Of a stretch of 64,000 bases of DNA, positions 1 to 11,840 are shown piece after piece; positions within the stretch are counted from its first letter, which is position 1; each line of letters opens with the position of its first letter. Both the position numbers and the translations under genes were made by a program. Source of the stretch: Dioscorea cayenensis subsp. rotundata (Eukaryota; Streptophyta; Magnoliopsida; Dioscoreales; Dioscoreaceae); NCBI RefSeq assembly GCF_009730915.1, contig NW_024086832.1, positions 1-64,000 on the forward strand, read 5' to 3'. The notes under the pieces were generated by a model. That model had not been told where the DNA came from and did not search any database. It saw only the letters and a list, made by a program, of their open reading frames with translations.

Positions 1-2
1 AT

Positions 3-1092
3 AGAAATAAATGGATAGTGAAAACGTTCGAAGTTAAGACAGCATCAATCAATGCGGAGAATTGGAGATTCGCGAACAGAGTCTTTATAAGTGGCGAGGT
101 GAAGCTTTTGCCAATTTTGTCTCATCAGTGTTCTGATTTGTTGTGTTTAATGATGAAATATAGTTCTTATTTGACAAAGATTCCTGAAGGATTTTTCCAA
201 CAAATGCCAAATTTGACATATTTGGATCTTTCGCACACTGGTATCAAAGAGCTTCCAAAGGACATCCATTGTTTGGTTAATTTACAATACCTAAACATTT
301 CAAACACGAATATCTCATCACTTCAAATGGAGTTGGTGTGTTTGAAGAAATTGCAATATCTGATATGCAGAAATTTGAAAGGGCTTGGCAAGGTAGAGGA
401 TGGCCTCATCTCAAGATTACAAAAGTTGGAGGTCATTGACCTATATCCATATGGGTGGGCAGAACCAGAAGAGTTAAAGTCGTTGAAGAAACACGTTCTC
501 AAAGCAATTGGAATGCGTGTAGTATCACAAGAGGTTCTCCAACAACTTTCATGTTTACCAACTACTCGGCTTTATATAAAAAATTTGGATAACATGATCT
601 ATCTTTCATTTGATACTTTAAGCTGCAAAGATGATGGATTCTTGCAGGAAATAAAAATTAAATCATGCCCACAGCTTGAGCAGATTGTGATGAAGGGAAG
701 GGAGACTCATCTCAATAAGCTTAAAATCTCTAATGTCGAAAAACTGCAGAACATTATTTGGAGAGATCTACCGCCTCCGGAATTTTTTCATGTGTTGAAG
801 TGGTTATCTTTATCAAGATGTAATTTGGATAATTTAGCTTGGGTCCTGCATCTCCCATGTCTGTCTTATTTAAAAATAATAGATTGTGCAGAGATAGAAA
901 CGTTGTTTTACATTGAGGAGAGGGTCAACAAGTTTGGTGTCGCCCAACATTCCCACTACATTGAAATCACTAGTTATCTTCTTCTAGCAACAATCAAGAA
1001 TGATGAGCATTGATTGTAATAGTGGATAATTAGGAAGCTTAGGTGGGATGATGCCACCGTCCGACCTCACCTTCAGCCTGATTTCAGCGGGA
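3..1092 (+). pseudogene. NLR copy 1, LRR portion, 5' end outside window
   Basis: The reading frame is open from the left window edge (codons from base 3) to a stop at 1011-1013. It encodes leucine-rich repeats of the RPS2/RPS5-like CC-NB-LRR type; visible units include IPEGFFQQMPNLTYLDLS and IKELPKDIHCLVNLQYLNIS. It aligns along its length with the second NLR at about 46.4-47.8 kb, so the CC and NB-ARC parts should lie left of the window. It lacks the 62-residue duplicated LRR block of copy 2. Near 1000 the frame departs from the copy-2 ending, and DNA homologous to the last part of that exon continues to a donor-like GTAAGT at 1093. Known for the family: cytoplasmic or membrane-associated immune receptors, where the LRR gives specificity. 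Probably a pseudogene, but the missing 5' part limits certainty. Confidence 0.8.
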
Positions 1093-1257
1093 GTAAGTTT
1101 GCATGTTTTTCTTTTGTTATCCAGCTTCTTCAGCATGGGAGGGGGATTCATGAGCGAACGTTAAACAAGAATATCATCATAATTTTCTATTCATCAATCA
1201 ATGCAGCTATAACGTCAGGATAAATTATATGATACCTTTTTATTATTTCATGCTGAG

Positions 1258-1262
<5 letters not shown>

Positions 1263-1289
<27 letters not shown>
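1263..1289. repeat. (AT)n microsatellite
   Basis: About 13 AT units inside the first of the two duplicated NLR terminal introns. A longer run sits at the equivalent place in the second (1930-1958). Confidence 0.95.
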
Positions 1290-1670
1290 GGAGGGCGAGC
1301 TTTAAGTAATTCACGAGAGGCGACTATTAACTCGACATGATCTTACTTTGAAAGAGCATTTAGACAATTGGGCATATGTAGCCTCTTTCCCTACCGCATT
1401 ATCATATTTGAACGTTAGTATATATAGTGGTGTATCATTACGCCAATTATAACACCAAGAATTAGCTATTATTATTACACACATGGATCATGTTTGATGC
1501 ATGTGTTTATGAACAGTATGTAATTAAAACCAGGAACACTAACTTCACTAATGTTTTGATTAATTTTGCTGAATATTCTTGTCTTTACTGGAATGCAGAG
1601 ACAGATGAGTGAAAAACATAAAGTATAGCTGACGCAGTGAGCGGCAAAGAACTCACGCAGTGGTAGCATG

Positions 1671-1923
1671 TGAGAGAGAATGGTGGGAAAGCTTAGAGTG
1701 GGATGATGCCACCATCCCATCTCACCTTCGGCCATTTTTCATCGGGGTAAGTTTCATGCTTTTCTTTTATTATTTCCATCTTCTTCACATGTACATGTAC
1801 TGTGGATTAATGAATGTTAAAACAAGTTATTAATATAATTTTCTATACATTAATCAATCGCCATAACATAAGGATATTTTTTTTAAAAATTATAGAATTC
1901 TTTTTTACTGTTCATGTGGAGTT

Positions 1924-1961
<38 letters not shown>

Positions 1962-2290
1962 AGCTTTAAAATTCATTATATCTGTATTATTAACAATACA
2001 CTGATAAGATCTCACTTTGGAAGGAGTATTTTATTAATCAGGCATATGTATGCCTCTTTCTCTGCCTTATCATCATGTTTGAATGTTAGTATATATATGG
2101 TTTATCAATATGCACCCATTATGACACCAAGAATTAAATTATTATTAAATGCATGGACATTGTTTGAAGCATGGAAGTATATATACGTACAAGTATGCAA
2201 CTAAAATTAGTAACATTAACTTATTAAGAATGATTAATTTGCTGAATATTCTTGTCTTTGCAGGATGAGAGTGATGAAGACTCAGGTTAG
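1671..2290 (+). pseudogene. Duplicated 3' end of NLR copy 1
   Basis: A second copy of the last NLR exon boundary follows the first about 640 bases downstream. Bases 1671-1745 repeat the ending seen at about 1020-1092 and at 47711-47787 (peptide RWWESLEWDDATIPSH), and end at a GTAAGT donor. An intron follows to a CAG acceptor at 2261-2263, then a short terminal exon (2264-2290) reading DESDEDSG and TAG. The same layout, ending in DKNPNEGTTSGSK, is seen in copy 2. The first ending has its own remnant of the terminal exon near 1595-1625. This is a local tandem duplication of the gene's 3' end and carries no further domains. Confidence 0.7.
1930..1958. repeat. (TA)n microsatellite
   Basis: About 14 TA units inside the second duplicated NLR terminal intron. 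Confidence 0.95.
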
Positions 2291-4463
2291 TTCAAGCCTA
2301 GTAAGATGCCATTTTTTCATTTGCTCAAGTTAGAGATCATCTCATGCTCAAACCAAGATCATTTGGAGAAGATGTTCTTCTCTTTTTTGTTTTCAATTTC
2401 AATGTGCAACTTATAACATCGTGAAATCATGCCATCCCTTTGACAGGTCTATAATTTCCTAGATTTTCCACCTCCAAAAGCTTCTCAAAACTACAACTTT
2501 TCTTTGCGATTAGTCAGTGATCTCCAAATTTTGTGCAATTATGCTATGAATTGCTCGTGTTGTTTCTAGATTTTCTTCTCAAATCTGAACAGTTTAATTG
2601 GTTTCTTATTTATGTCGGTGTGAAGACATTATTATTTGGTTTACAAGTTTGAGGTCTATCTTATGTATTTTTTAAGTTTAGTCTGGCTTAAAAGTTGATC
2701 GATTGAAGACATTAATCGTTGGGTTGTATCTTTCATTCAAAGTATATTTTTAAGTAAGTAGTGCTTTGTTAGAATGTTGGATTTATTTGGAAGCATGTAT
2801 ATGTATATATGTAAAATATTGTTTATTTGTTATTTTCACCTGCATATTGCAAAGGATTATTTGTGGACTTTGTCTATCTTTGAAAGCCTTAGTTTTCTTA
2901 GTGTGCATAATAGTCTAAAATGGGGGCCCTTCAAACCTGACTTTGTACTTGGCGCTACTTATGTGATTTTTGTCTTTTTGCTTCTGTAATTTTTTTCTCT
3001 TTTCTTGTTTTGGTAGGTTAAAGAGCAAAACAAAGGCAAAAGCAAGTGTTAATTGGTAAATGTGTTGCTGATGTTGATAAAACTATATGTGGAAAGGGAG
3101 GCTTTGGCACTTTAGAAAAAAAAAAAAGATGCATGGAGTTTTTTAATGTATTCGGTAGTGATAGCAAGAACGTACTCATTAAGCCAATGCAAACTTGTTT
3201 GAGGATCAGAAGTTTAATATCAGAATGCTAAAGAAGCATTGGGTCTTTTGTTACAATAATTTATGATAAGATGTTTTTGTCACAATTTTGTGTTATTTTG
3301 TCTATTAAGGATATTCATTATTTTGTGTTGATATTCATTATTTTGTGTAGATATTCATCTACACATTTTTAGTTAAGGGTGTTATGATATATTATTTATT
3401 TATTTATTTTCTACAGGTGTAGGCAAATGAGTTGCTAGCTTGCCATTGGAAATGAAGTGCATGGAGCTTCTTTGAGAATAGCAAGTACTTAACAACTTGA
3501 GGATAACGAGAGAGGATAAGATTTGCAAGGCATAATTTTGATCAAGTGAACAATCCAATTAAGGCAAAATTTGGACAGCTGAAAGATTATGCCATACTCA
3601 TCAATATTTATTATATGAATGAATTGCTCATCACACATTGAGTAGTTTTTCTCAAACAGAATTCATCACTTGTTGTCTGACCATTAAAGAATTATTTATT
3701 AAGTCACATAACCAAACAGCTCCCTGTTGTCAAATGTCACCTCCGTTCTCCAAATCTTTATTCCCACTATGGTACTACTTTTCAGATACTTGTTTGGTGT
3801 CATCTTTAATTCATGGAAACAGGGACTACGCACCACTAGCTTGCATTGTTTAATGCTTATCAAACAAACCATGAATATATTATTATAACAATAATAATAA
3901 TAATATTATTATTAATAATATATCTATATATGAAACTATCATATTAAAAGTACTGTAGGCACCAATATAATAATGTCATACTCTCTTTTTCATTTCCTCC
4001 ATTCATTCATTAGTTGAATCAGGAAATAGAATCTATTTCTTAATGATTCCTGAGACAACATTCTTCAATAACTCAAAGTAATATCACTATTATTTACGCA
4101 ATTTAATTACAGTCAACCCGGCGCCACACCCTTTCCTCACAATCAGCCATAGGGTCTTCCCATTTTCATCTATATAGCGTCCCTGATTATCAATTGCGCA
4201 CAAAGCAAAGAAAACACCCTAAGAAACTCCATTTCCAAGCCACTGCAAGTTCTTCAGACTCGTGAGTATATTCTGTATAGACGTAAAGAGCGTTCTTATA
4301 CAGTCTCAAGAAAGAAAACATAGCCATTACATTTTGCTCTTGCCCAAAAGGCAAACAAAACAAGCGTTTCATTGCACATCTCCTGATTTGAGGGCACTAC
4401 TAAGCACTACAAAAAGTAATAAATACATGGATACTCTTATTGTTTATTTACCATTTGGTATGT
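2291..4463. other. NLR/EDR1 tail-to-tail spacer, copy 1
   Basis: No convincing coding region. The stretch is collinear with 48317-50742 in the second module, including the block around GCAGGTGTAGGCAAATGAG and the shared AATCAGGAAATGGAATCTA-like segment. It therefore holds the 3' flank of the NLR, possibly with spliced 3' UTR exons, followed by the 3' flank of the EDR1 copy. An AT/AAT-rich run lies at about 3880-3925. The small open frames at 2774-2989, 3046-3231 and 3638-3853 match no family I recognise. Confidence 0.6.
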
Positions 4464-4550
4464 TCAAGGCATTGTGTTTACTAGTGTTTCTTGTGCCAAA
4501 GGTGTGTTTTGCACATCCTAATAATGCAGGGACAACAAGCCGTTCTAAAG

Positions 4551-4634
4551 ACTTGAGAGCATTTGTGGCTTCTGCAAAGGAAGGCCTTTACAACTTGAGA
4601 GCTTTTGTGACATCTGCAAATGAAGGCCACAAAT
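4551..4634 (-). repeat. 42-bp tandem duplication in pseudo-exon 13
   Basis: Two adjacent 42-base units (4551-4592 and 4593-4634), both beginning ACTTGAGAGC, with a few differences between them. The second module has one unit here. It lies in the last exon of the degenerate EDR1 copy and adds 14 codons in frame. Confidence 0.85.
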
Positions 4635-5929
4635 TTGGATCTCTGCATGCTTATGTCACAAAAAGCAAAGGTTGAGAAAAACAAAGTTAGCACATTTCTA
4701 CAATACCTATCTATAAATAAATATAATAAAAAAAACTTAGGTGTAATATATGAACAGTTAATATCATTATTAGCCAGCACTGCCAGATTATTTTGGCCAC
4801 AAGAGGATTAACCTCTCTTGGAATCTCTACTGGAAGCCAACAGCATCCGCCACCTGCATTGGGTTCATACTAGACCAAGGCATCCACAGAGTTGCCATTT
4901 CCCATAATATCACTCTAAAGCTGTACACATCACAAGAGAATGGCCCAAGTTAACAAACACATCAATGAATGCCAAATGCCAAGGAAATTATATGGTGCTT
5001 AAGTGTAAACTATAGATAAGCATATCTATATTATCTATAGATATATCATAAATAATTCTATAACAGAATTGAACTATAGATAATTCATTTAAATTTATCA
5101 TATGTTGTGTTTAACTTGCTCATTCTTCGTTAGTTTACTTTTGTTTCCTCAAGCTGTGATGTTTTCATCTTATTAGTTGTTGTTACAGCTCTCTAGTCAC
5201 ACAGCGCGCAAGCACGCCCACAAAAAAAAAAAGAAAAAGAAAAAAGAAGGGTTTTATTATAGAAAACTCACTTCTCATTTGATGGTTGTTTACACATCAT
5301 CTCTGGTGCCATCCATTCAGGCTAGAATAGAATAAGGACAGACATTTAGATAGTTGAATGTTAGAGGTACGACGAACAAGAAATAATAATTTCCTAAATG
5401 TAGTAGAGCAAAGACTAGATCTCATCATTCAAGCGGTTGACTTTGATGACAAAAATGTGTTGTGCTTTCAACCTTGAGAGACCAAAATCACAGACCTGCA
5501 CTACATTGATATCAGAATGCTATCAATGTGAACTAATAGAGTAACAGTTGATCAAAAAAATTTAGGATTATATCAATTTATTATTATATTCCAACATTTA
5601 AAGATGCCACCTTTCTCAAACATACATAAATAAATTTGTTTGGAATGGATGTCTGTATGGGACATTAGATTATATCTACCGCCTTCCTAAATAGATCACA
5701 CTGCATAAAGGAAGACCAAGGATGATGTTATGGCCAAAAGGTACAACTTGAACTTGCCCAATATTTTGATCAATATTCATAGGAAAACACTATACTCATA
5801 ATTTAGAAGGGCCTCTTAGCTCTAACTAGGAGCATATCCAATAAATCAACGCAAGTAACCGATCCCAATCAAGAAGGCAATATAGTGACAACACTAAAAA
5901 AACCACAAAGAAAAGCATGCACATACACA

Positions 5930-8900
5930 TAAAGAGATGGTGGTGTTCACAAAGTTGCTGAGCTGCTCCCAGACAAAGATAGATTTGGGACATTAACCAA
6001 ATAAATGATTAATAGTTTCCTTAGAAATACCACAAAGAATGCAAGGAATGTCCGAGCCCAAATGCAAATTAAAAAGAAAATCGGTGGTAGATAAGCGACC
6101 CTTAAAACAAAGCTAGACAAAATGCTTCAAACGAGGAGCAACATGTAACCACCAAAGCATTTTCCAGCCAATCCAATTATCCGAAAAAGAAGATTTGTGG
6201 TTCAAGTGATGATAAATTGTAGCAGAAATGTTGCTACTACAAGATTTTGGATTCCACACCCAACCATTATCAGAATCAGGATTAATATAGCCCAAGTTAC
6301 AAGAAGAATAGTCAATTTGATTTCCAAAAATGAATCTAAAGCAACTGAAATCCCAGTTATTATCACAAATCATATCAGAAATATCAAAATGATGAAAATC
6401 AGCATCCATATTAAGAAAAGTGGGTTTAAGAGCAATGGGGATATCAAAACACCAAGGGTCCAACAGGAAAGAGGTGCTCGAGGGATTGATAGATTAAATT
6501 TTACAAAAGTGTTTAATATGAGCAGCAGAATTACACAAACCCCGGAAGAACCAAGAGTAATTGGGCGGGGCATGATCGACCCAAAAATTAATGTTACCAT
6601 ATTTAGATTTCAAAATATTGACCCAGAAAACATTGTCGTTATTCAAATATCCGAAATTATGTTTCGCCATAAGAGAATGTCTAGCTATTGAAAGATTTCT
6701 GATACCAAGTCCACCCTCAGACTTACCTGCAGTGATTACATTCCACCTCACATTATGGATGCCCTTTCCATTGCTGCCTCGACTCCAAAAAAAATTTCGC
6801 ACAATCTTAGAAATCTCAGACAGAATGGTCTCAGGGATCGGATAAACTGAAAGAGTATAAATAGGAATGGAGAGGATACAGGAATTTATCAGAATTTCTT
6901 TAGCAGCATAAGAAAGATGAAGACATTTCCATCTGTTGCAAGTATTATGAATTTTGTCAATCATATGTTGGAAGACTTGAGCAGCAATACGCTTGGGAGA
7001 GATAAGGACGCCGAGGTATTTAAAAGGAAAAGAAGCTAGAGGAAGGTTGAGAATGTTGCAAATGCTTTTCATCACATGTTTATTGAACCAAGAAGGAAAG
7101 AAGATTTGAGATTTAATGTGATTGGGTCTCTGGCCAATGAGATGAGAATATATGTTCAAACAGAGGCGAATGTTTCTAGCAGACATTATGAGAAGCATGG
7201 AGTAATCAAGAGTAAATCGATCAAGATACATTAAATGGTTAAAAGTTATGGCTAAGATTAGAATTGAACCACTAGGATCATGCCACTATTCAAACCAAAA
7301 TTAAGGAGAGAAGATAAAATTTGAGAAACCAATATGAACAGATAAGAAGATATAGGATCACCTTGCCTAACTCCCCTAAAAGAATGAAACCACGGAGTGG
7401 GGACACCATTAATAAGGAGGGAGAAAGAACTGGATTTGAGACAAAAAGAAATCCAAGAAATCCAGGTGGGAGAAAAATTCATTTTGGTGAGGACAGCAAG
7501 AATTGCACTCCAATTAAGGGTATCGTAGGCCTTTTCAATATCTATTTTAATAAGCATCCTAGGGAAGCCAATGGTATCTCTTTCAATAGAATGAGCAATC
7601 TCTTGAACAGTAATAATATTATTAAAAGAACATCTACCCGGAACAAAACCAACCTGCTCCCGACTAATAAGATCAGGAAGGACAATTTTAAGCCGGTTAG
7701 CAAGAATTTTAGAAATAATTTTAAAACAAACATTGCAAAGAGAAATCGGACGGAAATCAGAAACCAACTTGGAATTATCCTTCTTAGGGATAAGAGCAAT
7801 GAAGGTATTACCCCAAGTAGAAGGCAAGCAAGCAGTGACAAAAAAATGATGGATAGCAGCAAAGAGATGGTCACCAATAAAATGCCAAAAATTCCTAAAA
7901 AATTCAACATTAAAACCATCGGGTCCAGGAGACTTACCAGAAGGAAGGTCCATTAAAGTTGCATATACCTCTTCCTTAGTAACCTCCCGGATGAGATGCG
8001 CTCCATCAGAATCTGAGAGCCGAGGGAGGTCAGAAGGAAGGGCCTTAAGAATGTCCATATGAATCTCAGTAGGGGCAGTCCAGAGGTTTTGGTAAAAGTT
8101 CAAGAATGTACTATTAATATCTGCATGAGAACAGAAAACATTGCCATCCAAATCTTCAATTTGAGAAATAAAATTAGCATGAGATCTGATTCGAATGGTA
8201 TTGTGAAAGAAATTGGTATTTTTGTCACCATCCTTAAGCCAAAGCAAGCGTGCTCGTTGAGCACATTTAGTGTTATATTGGAGCTGCAAGGTTGAGAGCT
8301 TAGCATAATGCTCCATGAGAATAGCAAATATGTTCGGATTGGAATCAGATTGTTCAAGATGATGGATCTCAGACTCAGTATGAATTAAAGCTGAATCAAT
8401 ATTATTAACTCCCTTGTGACTCCAAGAAATAAGATTAGAACGAACACGAGAAAGAAGATGAGAGAAAGAATGCATGGGGTTACCATGAGGGTTGAAATTC
8501 CAGGCTGTCAAAACAGCATTATGACAGCCTAGAAAGTCCAACCAGAAATTCTCAAAACGAAAAACATTCTTTTTATGAAACGGGAGAAAACTAGCAGAAA
8601 GGAAAAGAGGAGAATGGTCTGAGAAAGAACGGGTAAGATGCTTAAGATTGTAAGACTTGAAAGAAGCAAGCCAGTCGACATTCACAAGGCAACGGTCCAA
8701 TCTAGCCCAGCGGTGAGCTGAACCGAACTGATTATTGCACCAAGTGTATGGGGAACCAGTGTACTTTAAGTCTAAAAGGTTATTGGAATCAACAAAATCT
8801 AGGAAAAGACGAGATTTTCGACTGTAATAGGAAAATGAACCCCCTTTATGCTTAGATCTGGAAAGAACAGAGTTGAAATCACCCAGAATGAGCCAGGGGA

Positions 8901-9300
8901 TACGTAAACAAGTGATTTTGGATAACTCATTCCAAAGTAAGCACTGTTTTTGAAAACGAACTGAATTATAAACGACAGAAATAATGAAACTTTTAGAAGA
9001 AGCCGACGAGATGATAATGTGTAAAACACGACGAGAAACAACGATAGGAGTTACCTTGCCAATAGCCTTATTCCAAAGCACAAAGATACCTCCGGAAAAG
9101 CCATTAGCAAGAATCGCAGTCCACTCCCAATGTTTAGGCACCTTATTACAGAAACGGTCAACTCGATCCGAGTTAGCATGAGTCTCAACTAGACAAACAA
9201 TGATAGGATTAAACTTGCGAATGAGACGAAGGACGCCGGAAGACGTATCAATCGCTGAAATGCCTCTACAATTCTAACAGATAATTTTAGCAGAATGCAT
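5930..9300 (-). CDS. LINE ORF2 (endonuclease, reverse transcriptase, zf-RVT), broken
   Basis: The start ATG is at 9300, with an in-frame TAG after eight codons (CQN/CWN position). The AP-type endonuclease keeps GDFN, RLDR and SDHSP; the long open frame 9141-7258 runs from it into the RT (DGFNVEFF, FIALIPKK, DFRPISLCN, GVRQGDPIS). At about 7215-7225 the catalytic YADD box is interrupted: the DNA reads Tyr-Leu-Asp, one extra base, then Asp codons in the next frame. The thumb and connection continue in 6494-7231 (FPFKYLGVLISPKRI). The C-terminal zf-RVT region (CILCGISKETINHLF) runs off the truncated 3' edge. No working enzyme is expected. Confidence 0.85.
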
Positions 9301-9383
9301 ATTCATAAAAACTTAAATGGGAAAAGAAAAGTAACTTCCTGACGGGAAAAGCAGGATATAGTCCGAAGGGAACAGATAGAGCT

Positions 9384-10990
9384 TCAAGAGGAAGGGCCCC
9401 CGACCTCGAGCCTTCCTTTCTTCGTAGAAACATCAGAATACTGAGAACCTTTTCGAATGAGAGCCTCTCTTCTTGCCTCCTCTAGATATTGAACTAAAGT
9501 CATGGAATCCTCGGGGACATCATCATCAGGCATCTCTTCATCTTCCTCATCTGAATAATCATCATCTTCATCATCACAGTCTTCCTCCATTTCGCCAGTG
9601 TCTAAAGCCGAAGAGACCTTTTCCACAACCAACGAATGAAGGGGGTGAGATGGAGTAGAAGGGGAGTAAGACATTTGGAGAGATGTACGAAGGACTGGTG
9701 GAGGAGAGTTTGACTGGGGAAAGGCAGGAGCTTTTCCTTTATCTTGGGGATTACAAAAAGGAACGATTTGATTGGGGGTCGGGCGGTAAAGAAGCATGGG
9801 GAGAAAAAACACCACCTAGGGAAATGGTAGGCGTGGGTATATCAACGTTCAAATTTGGATGATGAGGGTTAGTGGAGGCGTCAGTGCTTGGAATAATGTG
9901 GGTGGCTTGGGGAATAACGTTAGTGGCATAGGGAGTAGCGATAGTGGCATTGGAACTAATGAACCGCCCTCTGCCAGTGCCTCTCGAGCCGCCACAGATG
10001 CTTCGAGATACGGTGCCTCGGGGGGCGTTGACATTGGGACCCGTATCGGCTGCGGCTCTCGCAGTCACATGACTAGCACGGGTGATGCCACCACGACCAT
10101 GAGCGCGGCCACGCCGTCAGAAACTAAGAGCCAGGGACTGTAATCCGTCTCCGGTGGGGTCTGGACCGAGTTAGGAGGGTCACTCATAGAGAGAGGGTCA
10201 GATTCATGAGTATCGTTGGACTCCATGGGTTGATCGACGTCGGGAGGAGCCTGGGAAGGTCCGACTACCTGCTGTCGCTTATTACGGAAGGGCAGAACAT
10301 GGCCTCCGGTTCCATCCGATGCCGGTCGATTGCATGAGTTAGATCCATAACCAATTAATCCACATTTATAGCAAAAAGTAGGCAGTCGTTCATACATCAC
10401 ATCGACGAAGACCCGATGATGATCATCCCCGATCCAGAACCCAGGGCTAAGCGGCTTGGAGAGATCAATTTCAATACATACTCGAGCAAATTTAGATCTG
10501 ACTAAGGTAGTAGTAAGCTCGTCGATCTTGAGAAGAACACCAAGATGACTGGCAATGGTTTCAAGGGTTTCACCATCCCAGCATTCCACAGGAAGGTTGT
10601 GGAACTGGACCCAAATAGCTGCAGGACTAAGCTTGGCAAAGGAGGGTTCAAAAAACGGCTTCCAGGGAGACAATTGTAGGATAATACCATTGACGGACCA
10701 CGGTCCATCCCTTAAGAGACGCTGCATGACCTGTTGCGACTTGCGAGGGGCAACAAATCAACAAGAAGCCATTTGGAAGATCTGAGATGAGGATTTTTCC
10801 GAAATCCAACCATTTGGCGAGAAGAACAGCCTTAACTTGATCAAACGTTGGAGGTTTGCCGAACAACTTTCCGTAAAGAGCATGCTGGAAATTCAAACGA
10901 CCGCGATTGAGCGCCTCTTCATCTAATCTGACGAAGCTGGAAGTCGAATCTTTGAGTTTGTTGAGGATTTGTGGAAAACAAGGGCTCAGA
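9384..10990 (-). CDS. LINE ORF1 (DUF4283 and zinc knuckle), broken
   Basis: The open stretch starts before NFQHALYGK (about 10896) and changes frame near 10730. It continues through a DUF4283-type domain (WSVNGIILQLSPW, WVQFHNLPVECW) and a CCHC-like knuckle CYKCGLIGYGSNSC, in which the histidine position is a tyrosine. The last part (9384-9815) is acidic (EEDCDDEDDDYSDEEDEE) and ends at 9384. Several frame changes separate the pieces. By family knowledge, ORF1 binds the LINE RNA as a nucleoprotein particle. Confidence 0.75.
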
Positions 10991-11000
10991 CCGAAGGGGA

Positions 11001-11840
11001 AAGCAAGAGGAAAACCTACACGTAAACATTAGACAAACAAGACTTAGAATAAGAAAAAGGATGTGGATATCCTACAGTATAATTATTCAAGCTTATTCAG
11101 ATAGAAACACATTCAAATACATTTCTGAAACAAAGCAAGACTTGATTTGCTTGATTTGATTGGGCCCAAGAGGCATGATAATGACAAAAAAAAAAAATCA
11201 GGTAAACTTACTTCTAATATAGGTCATACTGACATCTAATAAGACCGAAAAGAAGACACATATTTGAAGTTGAAAAAAAAACCATTCATAGCAACATAAA
11301 GTTAGCAGATAATGGATACCTAAAACGACTAAATGAGTGATGTAAACCAAATGATTAATATTTGATACAATCATGTTCATAGATTGAGTGACGCAAGAAT
11401 TGTTGGTCTGAGCAGAATATTTTCGGTAAGTATGGGATATATAAAACTTCCTGCTGCCAGATCCATGCAGAGGCTCAGATGCCTTAGTAGGCAACTTACA
11501 AATAATGTCTTCCAAACCAGGTTCATATCTGTTCAAATTCCAAGACTTCAATATATCCTAGACATTGGGATTACAACGCAGTCAAACTCCATCTCTCAGT
11601 CTGCCACTATAATAGAAAGGTAGAAACCTTCCAAATTTTCCACATAAACACTAGTTTCCCTTAATATAATTACAACAAAAACCCACCAAGTCCACTTTCG
11701 GCAAGCTGTAAAGATTACCAGCAATCAATCTAAGATGACACAATAAACAAACATCCCACACAAATCCAAGGAGAACAGCTCTCAAAACAGTAATAGGAAC
11801 ACAAGTGATGAAAATTATCATCTTTTTTTTCTTTTAATTA
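11001..11840. other. Unassigned insert between LINE and EDR1 intron
   Basis: This segment has no counterpart in the second EDR1 copy, where the intron passes directly from the sequence at about 5858 to that at about 11835. On the - strand, 11551-11385 has an exon-like look (FYISHTYRKYSAQTNNSC) and ends beside a GTAAGT-like site, but I cannot match it to a family. It may be a captured gene fragment or just non-coding insert. Confidence 0.35.

Larger units (their letters stand above)
5900..11000 (-). mobile_element. L1-type LINE in intron 9 of EDR1 copy 1, 3'-truncated
   Basis: On the - strand the order is ORF1 (about 10990 to 9384), a short gap, then ORF2 (9300 to about 5930). Proteins of this kind copy themselves by target-primed reverse transcription. 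The 5' part is present, but the 3' end stops inside the terminal zinc-finger region without a poly-A tail. Sequence left of about 5895 matches the EDR1 intron of the third copy (28.55 kb). Loss of the 3' end is the opposite of normal LINE 5' truncation and suggests a later deletion. No target-site duplication was found. The 5' edge (10.99-11.16 kb) is approximate. It belongs to a different L1 lineage from the LINE at 32-38 kb, judging by RT wording. Confidence 0.85.

Noticed and set aside
1475-1735. 86-residue open frame on the - strand
   Set aside because: Overlaps the duplicated NLR exon end and intron; no domain.
6197-7956. Open frames on the + strand (6197-6691, 7321-7956)
   Set aside because: They are antisense to LINE ORF2, which carries recognisable RT motifs on the - strand.
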